64,000 bases of DNA from Strobilurus pachycystidiatus (taxonomy: Eukaryota; Basidiomycota; Agaricomycetes; Agaricales; Physalacriaceae). The position numbers and the translations under genes were made by a program. The notes beneath the pieces are model-generated. The model searched no databases. It saw nothing but the letters and a program-made list of their open reading frames with translations, and was not told the origin of the DNA. This document shows, one piece after another, positions 10,624-20,400 of the stretch. Numbering within the stretch: the stretch's first letter is position 1; each line of letters opens with the position of its first letter. Where the stretch lies: positions 744,001-808,000 of the forward strand of contig JAHLMK010000009.1 in the NCBI GenBank assembly GCA_019915135.1, given 5' to 3'.

Positions 10624-11359
10624 ATATCCCCTTTTTAAGTTTCTCGTCCCGAGAAACGAAAGAGTGATCTTCTTTATGGGCTCCTACGGTCGCGTCGATG
10701 CTTTCTACAAGGCTCCCCGAGCCTTGTTAGAGCAAAAGTGTAGTCGCGGCGGAGGGCGTGATGGCTCGGAACCTGCTACGGGAGGGCCGAGACGCGTTTT
10801 CCTCGATGAAGACGCGTTCGGAGGAAATTCTGAGTAGACAGAAGTGTTTGTATCGTAAAGACGATGTTTTGTTGTCCGGGTCACGTGATCGATTTTGTGT
10901 GGCGTATATTTTCGATACTCGTCCTGAGATGTCCTCGAGAATGCGCCTTTGATCGTACAGAAATCGATTTTTTCATTGCCGCCGGCATCGGTCATGATTT
11001 CGTCGTTCGAGCTCCCCGAGCTCAGAACAGTACCCGCGCCACGCGCTCGGTACCGTAGTTGTGTCCTCTCCGGGCAATCAGGACTCCCTGCGAGTCAAAA
11101 CCCCCATCTGAGTGCTCAAGACCCCATATCTGTACCCTCAGATATCCATCTGAGGTACAGATCCCAGGGTCTCGCGGAATGATCTGCAGAATCATTCAAG
11201 TGAGTCTATTCTCTGGACCCAGGTGCGCTTCTTGAAAGCCTATTGCTGATATCCCAGAAGTCCCAGAGATTGGGTGCGGGAACGAGCGCTTGCGCGCGCA
11301 GTTATAATGGCGCCACCCTGGAGAAGGTCCCCAGAACCACTCTCCTACGCCCCTCGACG

Positions 11360-12123
11360 ATGCCCACCTCCTTGCTTGCTCTGATCTCGCGTCGTTCGAC
11401 AGCCGCGCCGTCTGACGCCCTTCTGGCCGTCAATCATCGCGGCTTTCGCATCCACGCGCGCCCTGCGCGAATCCCGAGCATCGTCCTGGAAGAATGGATC
11501 CGGTGCATTGCCGCCGTCGATGATAGTCTGTCGAATGATAATTCGTTCGAGTCTGGTCCTCTGTCGTCGTTGGAGTGGTTGGCCCTGGTAAGTTGGCGAA
11601 TTGGTTCCTGGTAGTTCCCATTGACCAGGCGCCTTCGATTGGGTGGGTGGACGTATTCTAGTTCACGTTATTGCGCGCCGCGCTCGTCTTTGCTAACGAT
11701 GTCGAATTTTGTCCCCCGGCAACTTGGAGTCGTCTTTCACTCGTGCCTCCTCAAGGCAGCGAGACTGTTTCTGCATTGGCCGTGAGTGCCTGGGTGCTGT
11801 TGTCGCCATGGGGTGAGTTTTTGTTTTTCCTTTTTGATTCGTAGTTCTTTGTCTGACGTCGATGGGGCCCAGTGGCTGTAGCGTTGCCTCCCGTCATCAT
11901 CATCCGCGGGAATATCGACTTCCACCTCCCGCTTCGATACCTCTGGCGGTGTTCGTCCCGTAGGGACATAGTGACGGCGTTCTGGGCGTCGACGGACGGG
12001 GAGGAGAGGGATCGATGGGAGGAGAGGGTGAAGACGGAGGGTCTATCCGAGATGGGGATGGCGAACGAGTGGGAGGAGGTGACCGAGGAGTGGTGGCTTG
12101 GGGCGATGGATTTCGTTCGGTAG
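11360..12123 (+). CDS. Three-exon unknown gene inside R1 copy 1, antisense to the element
   Basis: Exons 11360-11587, 11662-11812 and 11873-12123 (228, 151 and 251 nt) have GT...AG introns and encode 209 residues. The protein begins MPTSLLALISRRSTAAPSD, has WIRCIAAVDDSL and LPLRYLWRCSSRRDIVTAFW, and ends EEWWLGAMDFVR. No known domain was recognised. R1 copy 2 holds a homologue at 30030-30789 with exactly the same exon lengths. Most codon differences between the copies are synonymous: in exon 2, by my count, 25 of 36 differing codons. This argues that the protein has been kept by selection. It is transcribed opposite to the R1 LTR promoter. It could be a captured host gene or an R1-encoded accessory protein. 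Confidence 0.75.
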
Positions 12124-12958
12124 GGTGTCGATGAGCGGCTTATACCATTTCTTGTTTGTGATACCCCCACTCTGGGATTTTGATCGCGTCGTTCGTTGTG
12201 ATCGGCGCGTCGCGTATGTTTAACGAACACGTACTAGTGGTGACGGCTAATGTTCCTGATTTGCGTGATGGTCGATCACGCCCGGGGATATTCTGTTGTC
12301 TAACTTATCCTTTAGGATCAGGTGTCCGAATGATGCGAGTGCTCGTTTCGGAGGTGTTCCTGCGGGTATGCCGATGGGTGATGGATGCTCGCTTTTGCCG
12401 GGAGGTGGCGTAGCGTTTCGTAGTGTGGGGATTGCTTATTGGCGAAGGTGGTTGTCTTTCGACCGGTGGATCTGGATTTTTATTACGACAGTCCTCGACT
12501 GTATTTCTCTTCCGAAGAGAATGAGCTACGCTGCTTGGCTCGAAACCTGTTCTTCGGTCTTCCCACCGCTAGTTTTCATTTTACGTCAGGACCCTCCTCC
12601 ACGAGGAGATCCACTGTATCGTCTGGGTGGTTTATTCCTGGTTCGCGCGGAAAGGTTTTCCGTTGTCGGAATACAGTACGGGGTGTGGAAAGAGAATGAG
12701 TCCTCGATCCAAGGGTTGGACGGGGTTCGTGGATTTCTCGAATTCCACTCCGTATAGGAGACGTAGGTGGTGCGGGGTGTTGCAAGTTTGTTTTGCGCTG
12801 GATAGATGCACGGCCCAGGGGTCCAGGATGAGGGAAGGGGGGTGGTAGAACACCGTGAGATCTAGGCGTGGCTCGGTATAGAATGTCGGGGTTCGTATAC
12901 GTCGTAGTGGCCCCCGTAGATATCTTGCCTGAAGAAGGCATAATCCTTCTTTCGTGTG

Positions 12959-13654
12959 TCAAGATAGATGTTGGGGGGTTCTCCACAGAACTTCCATACA
13001 TCGTGCCATGATGGGGATATGTCCGTTCACCAGAGACCGAAGAAGAACCCAGTCTTCCTCTAGTCCCAGCAACCTATAGACCACGTCTATGACCCATGCA
13101 GCTCTGCCCAGAAGGCTCCGGTATTGAGTAGGACCTGATCGTACTGTTGGTTTGAATTCCGCGATGTGGATGGTCAACTCCCTAAGGAGGGAGAGTACTC
13201 GATGTTCGGTTCTGCGAGCTCGTACAAGGGGGGGGATAGTGTCGGAGGTTGTGGTGATTGGAGGCGTTACCCCAACGCCGGGGGAGGGGGGAGGTTCCGA
13301 TGTAGTGGTACGTGGGCAGTATGGAGACTTCGTCCTATTGTTACGACCTGACCCCGCCGTGACAAGGACTCGCTCATGAGAGACTATCCCTGTAGTCAAC
13401 TCATAGCTTTCCTGCGAGCGTACCACGTACATCCTCGTATTGTGCTTGACTGGTCGTACTGTACCAGTCATAGGGGCCCTCGATGGTCGCACATCCATCT
13501 CGCCAGAGACTGTGATACCGTAGGAACCTAATCCCAAGGTACGAGGCTCACCGCCGGACCTAGTCCCAGGTGTGGCGTCGGGGAGCCTTCTCTCGTCGGA
13601 GTCAACGACGTTGGCGGAGGTATCGAAGGGAGACATGTGGGTGAGTCCTACCAC
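12959..13654 (-). pseudogene. R1 main ORF (Gag-like position), copy 1, truncated by a stop
   Basis: The frame opens in the 5' LTR (MVGLTHMSPFDTS; the second Met at 13634-13636 may be the real start) and crosses into the internal region. It contains LLGRAAWVIDVVYRLL and MARCMEVLWRTPQHLS. It stops at 231 codons with TGA at 12959-12961, where copy 2 has CGA and stays open for another 70 codons. No zinc knuckle or other Gag hallmark was seen, so Gag is only suggested by position. A related sequence occurs at 53251-53470. The CGA to TGA change is a CpG transition. Confidence 0.6.
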
Positions 13655-14188
13655 GGAGAGTGCAGAGTGCCCAACGGAGTTGTATGGGGGAAAACTGGTT
13701 AAGGACGAAGTCTGAGTAGCTAGTACAACGCTGTCTCTGTATTTATACTAATCCCATGCTTGCTCATCGTTCCTCTTCTCGAAGCTTCTACCACATACTC
13801 CCGATGCGTCGGGAGTGGTCCGACGCTGCGGATGACGGAGATCCCGACATCCCGATGACCGCCCGACAGATCGATGACCGCCCATTGGTCGGGAAGGCGG
13901 GTTTGGTCGGGTACCGACTCCCGCCTGACTCACGCGGCCTAAGTATATTCCCGGGGTGTCTTACACCATGTGTGCCCGCTCCAAAGTGTGTCAAGGAGGG
14001 CGGGAAGCCCGACAAGGGCGGAACTTCAGGATCCCGGTTCTGTCGCCATAAGGGATCGAACTCTCAACCCCTTGACATATCTCTCGGCATCTTCCGGTGT
14101 GGCGCTGGTTCGTGTAGCCGTAGTGTCAGGACGCCAAAGTGTGACCAAAGTGGAGGGTCTTGATCTACGGTGAGGCCACATCATGACA
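13339..14188 (-). repeat. R1 copy 1, LTR (5' LTR in element orientation)
   Basis: This 850-bp repeat carries TATAAATA on the minus strand at 13740-13747, upstream of the ATG at 13652-13654. The R1 main ORF therefore starts inside the LTR. Confidence 0.93.
13740..13747 (-). promoter_or_regulatory. TATA box in the R1 LTR (copy 1)
   Basis: TATAAATA on the minus strand lies about 90 nt upstream of the ATG of the long R1 frame. The same box occurs in copy 2 at 32438-32445. Confidence 0.55.
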
Positions 14189-14935
14189 GAGGATTGAGAA
14201 AGTCGCATAGTTTAAGTTCAGTCAGAGGCTTGTGTATTGTTCCCTGAAAACCAGACGATTTGTCAATCGGTCAAAATCCCTACCACCCCCTTCAAACTCG
14301 CACTTTGTGCACACCTACGTTTCTGTTACGCAAGAACCTTGTTTTTCAAGTGTAGTGTTGTAGTAAATCAAGCTCGATTTTCTATTGCAAAAACCCAATA
14401 TCCCAAAACCGCAGAAACCTTACTCTCATTCGGAGTATTAAGAGTTGTGTTGTTTGTTAGGTGTGATTCTACGCCTCTAAAATAACGTGCACATCAACTT
14501 TTTGGAGCCCACCGCGAGGGGGTCCTATATTTTGATCAACCAAATCAGTGGTCTTTATATCCAAAAACGTCTAAGAAAGGCAGACAGTCTGCTAAATACA
14601 CCCGAAGTCAACTAGACGCAAACCCGGAAACACCACCGGTTGCTAGTGGATCTCGAATTGCTCCTGAAGAATCTGAACTACAAAGTGTCCAAGTAGGAAC
14701 TAGAAGTTTAAGAAAGAACAGACCACGAGTAGGAGCCCTATTCAATGATCAACCAGAAAAAGTACGGGAAAAAGTTCGCAGATTAGCTGAACATCCCCCG
14801 CCAATTCGAAGAAGATTAGCTCCTAGAAAGAGTTATTCTGATCTTGAACAATCCGAACTCGAATTTCTACTTTTAAGCCGAGCCTTAGAAAACTACCAAG
14901 ATCTTTTAAACATTCCTACGTTTATACCTCCAAGA
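14189..14935 (+). other. Gypsy LTR end, leader and upstream-open gag frame
   Basis: This sequence resumes the gypsy element after R1. From 14486 a frame stays open without any ATG into gag at 14936, including NQWSLYPKTSKKGRQSAKYT-like and EHPPPIRRRLAPRKSYSDL-like protein segments. Gag may therefore start at a non-AUG codon or use a spliced leader. TTGGAGCCCACCGCGAGG near 14501 is a candidate primer-binding region. Confidence 0.4.
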
Positions 14936-16318
14936 ATGACTACTGTTCGAGCGCTAGTCATCGATGAATTTCCTTCTCTGAAGTGGAGAGAAGACATAAA
15001 AGACAAAAAGATACCCAAGTATGGCACCAGCAATGCGCCAAACTTCAATGGAAAATCGGAAAACATAGCCGATTTTCTAAGGGTGATTGAACAAATCATT
15101 GGCGAGTCTGGTATTACGGATGAAGGCACGATGATTGAAATCGCGTGTAACTTTGTGCCAGAAACCATTCGAGACCAATGGTTAAATATGCCTACTTTCA
15201 TTAAAGGAGAGTGGAAAGAATTCAAGTCGGCTTTGTTGTCTAGCTATAACAGAGGCAAAGATGACACCAAGTATTCTCTAGACGATCTAGAGGATGCTAT
15301 TGTCAAATTCGAAAAACGGCCTGTTGACCACAAAGACAGGTGGAATGTTTTTCAAAGAGAAGTACTGCACATATTGCGGTACTTAGTTAAGAAGGGTGAA
15401 ATCACGGACAAGAAAGCCGTGGAAAGAATCCAAGACTGTGTAACAAATGCAGTTTGGGCCAGTACTACTGGTCATTTAAGAACCAACAAACCGGCAGCAA
15501 CAACGGTGTTGGATTGGTACAACAACATCACCAATGTTGTAGGCGCTATTACCAGCGTGTTGGAAGAAACGGCAGTCTATAGGACCAAAGGGTCCCACAA
15601 GACAGAAACCGGTACTTCAAGAGTCAAGACTGAAGATTTGACGGATACCAATAGTGCACTCAATGCCCTAAGGGATATCCTGATACAATCAGAAAAAGCT
15701 AGAGAAAAAGATCGAGTAGAGATGGCGCGCGAGAAAGAAGAAAATCAAAAGAATCATCAACGATTCCTTGATACAATCAACGCTTCCTTGTTGAATGCGA
15801 GAACAATGAATTACCAAGATACCAATTCGATCTCGAATTTCGTTCAATCGGCACCTATCACTGTTCAACCGCCTATGGGTACGAACCGCACCAATCAGAT
15901 ACCCTATACGGGAGGGAACACTGCAAATCCGACTCGAATTTTGCAGAACCCGAACCGTCTGGTACCAGCTGGTCAAACTACGTCGTATTCACAACCCGGG
16001 CGCTGCTTTTTCTGTGAAGAACCTGGTCATATGCGTGATCAGTGTAAGAAAAGATTTGACTTGCAAACGGAAGGTTGGCTAGTGATTACGGAAGCCAACT
16101 GGGACTTTTTCAACAATGGCCTTCCAATTTTAAGAAAGGAAAGGGCTGGAGGAAAGTCACCTTTGCAACAGGTTCTTAAGTACAAAGAAGATAGTCTTCG
16201 AGAAGTTAAAGCGCAAACCACTATTGGGCAAACGGATGACTTCGCACCAGAAGACATGCGTTTGGATACCTCGTATGTAAATACTATGGTACCTCACAAT
16301 CAAGGGGGTTTCAACTGA
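14936..16318 (+). CDS. Gypsy Gag polyprotein
   Basis: This 460-residue Gag should package element RNA into virus-like particles. The capsid-like part occupies the N-terminal 270 residues (YGTSNAPNFNGKSENIADFL near residue 25). A charged coiled-coil-like stretch (EKAREKDRVEMAREKEENQ) follows. A CCHC zinc knuckle, CFFCEEPGHMRDQC (C-x2-C-x4-H-x4-C), starts at residue 357. The frame ends with TGA at 16316-16318, two codons after a slippery heptamer. The same frame is open upstream to 14486 without ATG, so the true N-terminus may be longer. Confidence 0.93.
   Translation: MTTVRALVIDEFPSLKWREDIKDKKIPKYGTSNAPNFNGKSENIADFLRVIEQIIGESGITDEGTMIEIACNFVPETIRDQWLNMPTFIKGEWKEFKSALLSSYNRGKDDTKYSLDDLEDAIVKFEKRPVDHKDRWNVFQREVLHILRYLVKKGEITDKKAVERIQDCVTNAVWASTTGHLRTNKPAATTVLDWYNNITNVVGAITSVLEETAVYRTKGSHKTETGTSRVKTEDLTDTNSALNALRDILIQSEKAREKDRVEMAREKEENQKNHQRFLDTINASLLNARTMNYQDTNSISNFVQSAPITVQPPMGTNRTNQIPYTGGNTANPTRILQNPNRLVPAGQTTSYSQPGRCFFCEEPGHMRDQCKKRFDLQTEGWLVITEANWDFFNNGLPILRKERAGGKSPLQQVLKYKEDSLREVKAQTTIGQTDDFAPEDMRLDTSYVNTMVPHNQGGFN
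16306..16312 (+). promoter_or_regulatory. Candidate -1 frameshift site gag/pro (GGGTTTC)
   Basis: In the gag frame the heptamer reads G GGT TTC, a perfect X XXY YYZ slippery sequence, followed by AAC and the gag stop TGA. A -1 slip places ribosomes in the frame that continues into pro (CAA CTG AGC TTG ATG). No downstream pseudoknot was worked out. Confidence 0.7.
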
Positions 16319-16320
16319 GC

Positions 16321-17463
16321 TTGATGAAGGAAGAAGATACAGTATCTTTACCGGAAAGCTCATACGCTGTTAATACTCGAAGTCAGAATAAGAATCAGAA
16401 CGGTTTACAATTCGAAACCGAAATGCCTAAGACTACAGTACCGACTAAGACGGTATGGCCAAGACAGAGGGTCACGGTAGAAATACCAAAGCGACCTACT
16501 ACAACAGTTCAACCTAAGCAAGTTAGCTTTGAAGATAAAGGTGAAGAAGACAGTTCATCTGACGAAGAGTCAGAAGGTGGGGAAGTTGAAAAGCAAGTAA
16601 AAGACGCTGCTAATCAACCAGAACCGAAAATCGAACTCGATTTACCTAAATCTTCCACGGTAGATTCAACTCTACCTAAAATAGAAAAGTTCAAGTCGTA
16701 CAAAAGAAAATCGGAAATCGATTTGCTTCTTGAAGAAAATCCTCAATGGAAAGAAGCTTGGAAGGAACTTTTACCAGAGAAGTTACTTGCAACTAACATT
16801 GAGTGGCGAAAGAACCTAGAGAAATTGTTAAAGACAAGGAATGTTAAGACTACCTCTAAGCATGTCTATTCGATTTCGCAAATCGAGTCTGAAGAGGTCC
16901 CTAAAGGGTCAATAGTCGTACAAGATCCTATAGAACAATTTTTCAACACGACGCAATTCCAAGGACCATACCATGTCTCTAAGTTGTACATGGCACCAGA
17001 AAGTGTAGACCTCAGAACCCTATGGTTAAGAATCAACCATGGAAATCGAAAAGAGTGTCTCCTAGACGGGGGATCACAGATTGCCTCGATGTCTCTCAAG
17101 ACAGCATTTGAGCTCGGTTTAGCGTACGACCCAAGTTTTAAGATCACTATGGAAAGTGCAGATAAAGGAAGAACGGTAACATTAGGCTTAGCGCGAAATG
17201 TACCGGTAAACTGTGAAGGAATCGTGTATTACCTTCAGTTTCACATTCTACAAGATCCTGCCTATGACATTCTACTGGGTAGACCGTTTGAGACTGTGTC
17301 TCAAGCAAGCCTACAAACGTCGGCGGCCGGTCTAACTACAGTAACTGTTGTAGACCCAGGGAATGGCCAAAGAATGACTTTACCCACTTATGCAAGGGGT
17401 CAGATACCAAGTCATCAAACTAAGGCTGAACCCGTGGGTTTTCACCCAAACTCGAGGACTTGA
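16321..17463 (+). CDS. Gypsy protease region
   Basis: The frame lies -1 relative to gag, continues through the gag stop, and has no strong own start (TTG ATG at 16321), which fits expression by frameshift. The first 230 residues are charged linker. The retropepsin-like part has LLDGGSQIASM with the catalytic-type Asp near residue 249 (DGGS in place of the common DSG/DTG), then DILLGRPF near residue 315. The frame ends TGA at 17461-17463, overlapping pol. The enzyme would cleave the Gag-Pol polyprotein. Confidence 0.85.
   Translation: MMKEEDTVSLPESSYAVNTRSQNKNQNGLQFETEMPKTTVPTKTVWPRQRVTVEIPKRPTTTVQPKQVSFEDKGEEDSSSDEESEGGEVEKQVKDAANQPEPKIELDLPKSSTVDSTLPKIEKFKSYKRKSEIDLLLEENPQWKEAWKELLPEKLLATNIEWRKNLEKLLKTRNVKTTSKHVYSISQIESEEVPKGSIVVQDPIEQFFNTTQFQGPYHVSKLYMAPESVDLRTLWLRINHGNRKECLLDGGSQIASMSLKTAFELGLAYDPSFKITMESADKGRTVTLGLARNVPVNCEGIVYYLQFHILQDPAYDILLGRPFETVSQASLQTSAAGLTTVTVVDPGNGQRMTLPTYARGQIPSHQTKAEPVGFHPNSRT
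17436..17451 (+). promoter_or_regulatory. Candidate -1 frameshift sites pro/pol (GGGTTTT and CCCAAAC)
   Basis: Two overlapping-range heptamers fit X XXY YYZ in the pro frame: G GGT TTT at 17436-17442 and C CCA AAC at 17445-17451. Both lie upstream of the pro stop at 17461, and a -1 slip at either leads directly into the pol frame. Confidence 0.65.
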
Positions 17464-20400
17464 ACGAATATCAAGGAGAGTTGGCATTGGTGATTGAGAA
17501 GGGTCTGAATGGTGAAATCAAGATTAAACAAACGTATGTTCCAAATGGTGGGCAGGACACGTTTGACCCAGAAGCAATAACTAGTCTGTACCTTCGAAAA
17601 TCCTCGGATAGAGTGAATCAACTAGTAAAACCAATTCGAAATCAGTATCGATTTATGAAACAAGGAGTGGAACCGTTCATGGTAACACCACCTAGTAAAT
17701 CGAATTCGATTTTCCCTACTAAAGAAGTATTAGGTTTTAAGAAGTTATTCGATATTCGAAAAGAGAAAATCGATTTGGATTTGCCAGAAATCAAAGCCAT
17801 GTCTACCATGGACATGTTTTATGGCGTACCTAATGGACTAGAAGAAGTGTTCAGTAATTTCAAGGTATCAATGCCTATAGATTATGTTGGACAAGCAAGA
17901 AAGGAATTCCTTTCGAATATCAAGGAAGAAAGAAGTAGTCGGGGAGTATTTGCTACGAAGAAATATAAACCCGTACACTTGAAGACCAAGGCTCACTTAG
18001 GAACCTTACCAGAAGAATTTCGGATTCAACGACATATTGTAGGAGATCCCTTAAAAGATATGCCTCAGTTATCGGAAAATCCGCCCGAATTTGTACCAAC
18101 TGGACGCTATACAGCGGAACGTAGGGAACAAATTCAAGATGACCATACTGGAGATTTCCTATGGCCGGAAGAACGGAAACTGTTGGACCATTTTATGAGT
18201 CTACAGAATGAAGGATTTGCTTGGGATGAAACAGAAAAGGGGAAATTCAGAGAGGATTTCTTCCCGCCTGTTGATATGCCAGTAATACCTCATACTCCTT
18301 GGGTGTTAAAGAACATACCTATACCGCCAGGAATCTATGAAGAAGTATGCAAGATCATAAAACACAAAATCGATTCGGGAGTATACGAGCCTTCGAACTC
18401 GTCGTATAGAAGTCGATGGTTTTGTGTTGTCAAGAAAGATGGAAAGAAACTAAGATTAGTCCATAGTCTGGAACCGTTGAATGCGGTTACCATTGCTCAC
18501 TCAGGTCTACCTCCAGCCACTGAAGAATTAGCAGAGGCTTTTGCGGGTTTGTCTTGCGGAGGGACATTAGATTTGTATGTAGGATACAATGAAAGAATGT
18601 TGGCCACTAGCAGTCGCGATATGACTACATTCTCTACACCGTATGGAGCATTAAGACTAAGAACCTTGCCTATGGGATGGACAAATTCGGTTCCGATTTT
18701 CCATGACGATGTAACTTACATCTTAAGAGACGAGATACCAGCTTTTACACGACCTTATATTGACGATGTGCCAGTAAAAGGACCAAGTAGCAGGTATCAA
18801 CAAGCAGATGGTACTTACGAAACCCTCAAATCGAACCCGAAAATCCGCCGGTTCATTTGGGAACACTTTTGTAACATGAATCGTATTGTCCAGCGTATGA
18901 AATATGCTGGAGGTACTTTTTCAGGTTTGAAAGCGGTTATCTGTGCTGAAGAAATCACTGTAGTTGGACATGTATGTACCTACTATGGAAGAAAACCAGC
19001 GGAAGAAAGAGTAAAGGTCATTTCAGACTGGCCCGCTTGTCAATCACTTACTGAAGTACGATCGTTCTTAAGAACGGCTGGAATCTTTAGGGCGTTTGTT
19101 AAAGATTACTCTAAGAAAGCTCGACCGTTGACTTATTTGACTAAGAAGATCATACCCTTTAAGTGGGGAGATGAAGAACAAGCAAGTATGGACGAGTTAA
19201 AAAGAGCAATAGAGACTTGCCCCATGTTAAAACCTTTAAGATATGACTGGGATACTCCAATCATTCTATCTGTGGATACTTCATATCAAGCAGTAGGGTT
19301 TTATCTGTCGCAATTCGATCCCGAAGAACCTAAGAAGCAGTACTTTGCGAAATTCATGTCGATTACCTTGAATGAGCGAGAAGCTAGATATTCGCAAGCG
19401 AAAAGAGAATTGTTTGGCTTGTATCGGGCTTTGATGCACTGCAAATATTACTTGCTAGGATGTCGAAAGCTGAAAATCGAAGTGGATGCCAAATACATTA
19501 AAGGAATGTTGTCAAACGTTGACTCGTTGGCGAATGCTAATTTACAACGTTGGACAGAAGAAATTTTGATGTATCACTTTACCTTAGTACATGTGCCAGG
19601 TAAAGTACATGGTCCAGACGGTCTAAGCAGAAGACCCAGTTCAGAATTAGATATACAAGTTCCTAGACCAGATATTGATGAAGAAGAAGATATTCTTCAC
19701 ATGTTTGAATACGAAGAACCTGAAGACATAGAACTGAAAGATAAACCGGAACCGTTTGATTCATTCAAAGATTTGATTGATAATCGAAAAGGTTTTGCTC
19801 AGACAATTGTCAATTCGAGCTCGGTTTTCTGGCCTGGCAAGTATAAAGAACAAAGAGACTTAGCTCTTAGTGGAGCAGTTTCGATTGAAGAACTAGAAGG
19901 ATGGCTAGCAATGGATGAATTCCCAGCGTTACCTCGCAGTAAACGAGAAACTAACTGGGAGCTTCTTTTGCCTTATATGCAAGATTATATACTTGATCCT
20001 GAGAAGGAATTTGTGTCGCTAACGGAATCAGAAGTAGCCCAATTACAAGAGTGGAGCAAAGATTTCTTTATCCGACATGAAAAGCTATATAAGAAAGATA
20101 AGGATGGAGCACATAAGAGAGTAATACAAAAATCGAGTCGATTTGCTATTGTAAAACGACTGCATGACTCGAATGGACATAAGGGCCAATACTCAGTGCT
20201 TCAGCTAGTCAAGAAGAGATTTTGGTGGCCTGGATTGGACACTGATATCAAATGGTATACGAAGACTTGCATACTATGCCAGAAGAGACAAAAGACCCTT
20301 ATAAGGACTGAACCTGTGATTACTTCAACACCTGGTATATTCGAGCGAGCCTATATTGACACGTTTCGAATGCCAAAATCGGGTTCGAATTCCTCAAAGG

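Larger units (their letters stand above)
9774..14188 (-). mobile_element. LTR element R1, copy 1 (4415 bp), no recognisable RT
   Basis: Two 850-bp direct repeats (9774-10623 and 13339-14188) that look identical begin TGTTACGACC and end CATCATGACA. The element is flanked by GAGGA at 9769-9773 and 14189-14193, a perfect 5-bp target duplication. On the minus strand a polypurine tract AAAAAGGGGAT abuts the left LTR, and a TATA box (TATAAATA) lies in the right LTR upstream of an ORF. The element is therefore oriented on the minus strand. It has no recognisable reverse transcriptase, integrase or protease, so it should depend on another element for movement. It sits in the gypsy LTR/leader. Confidence 0.93.
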
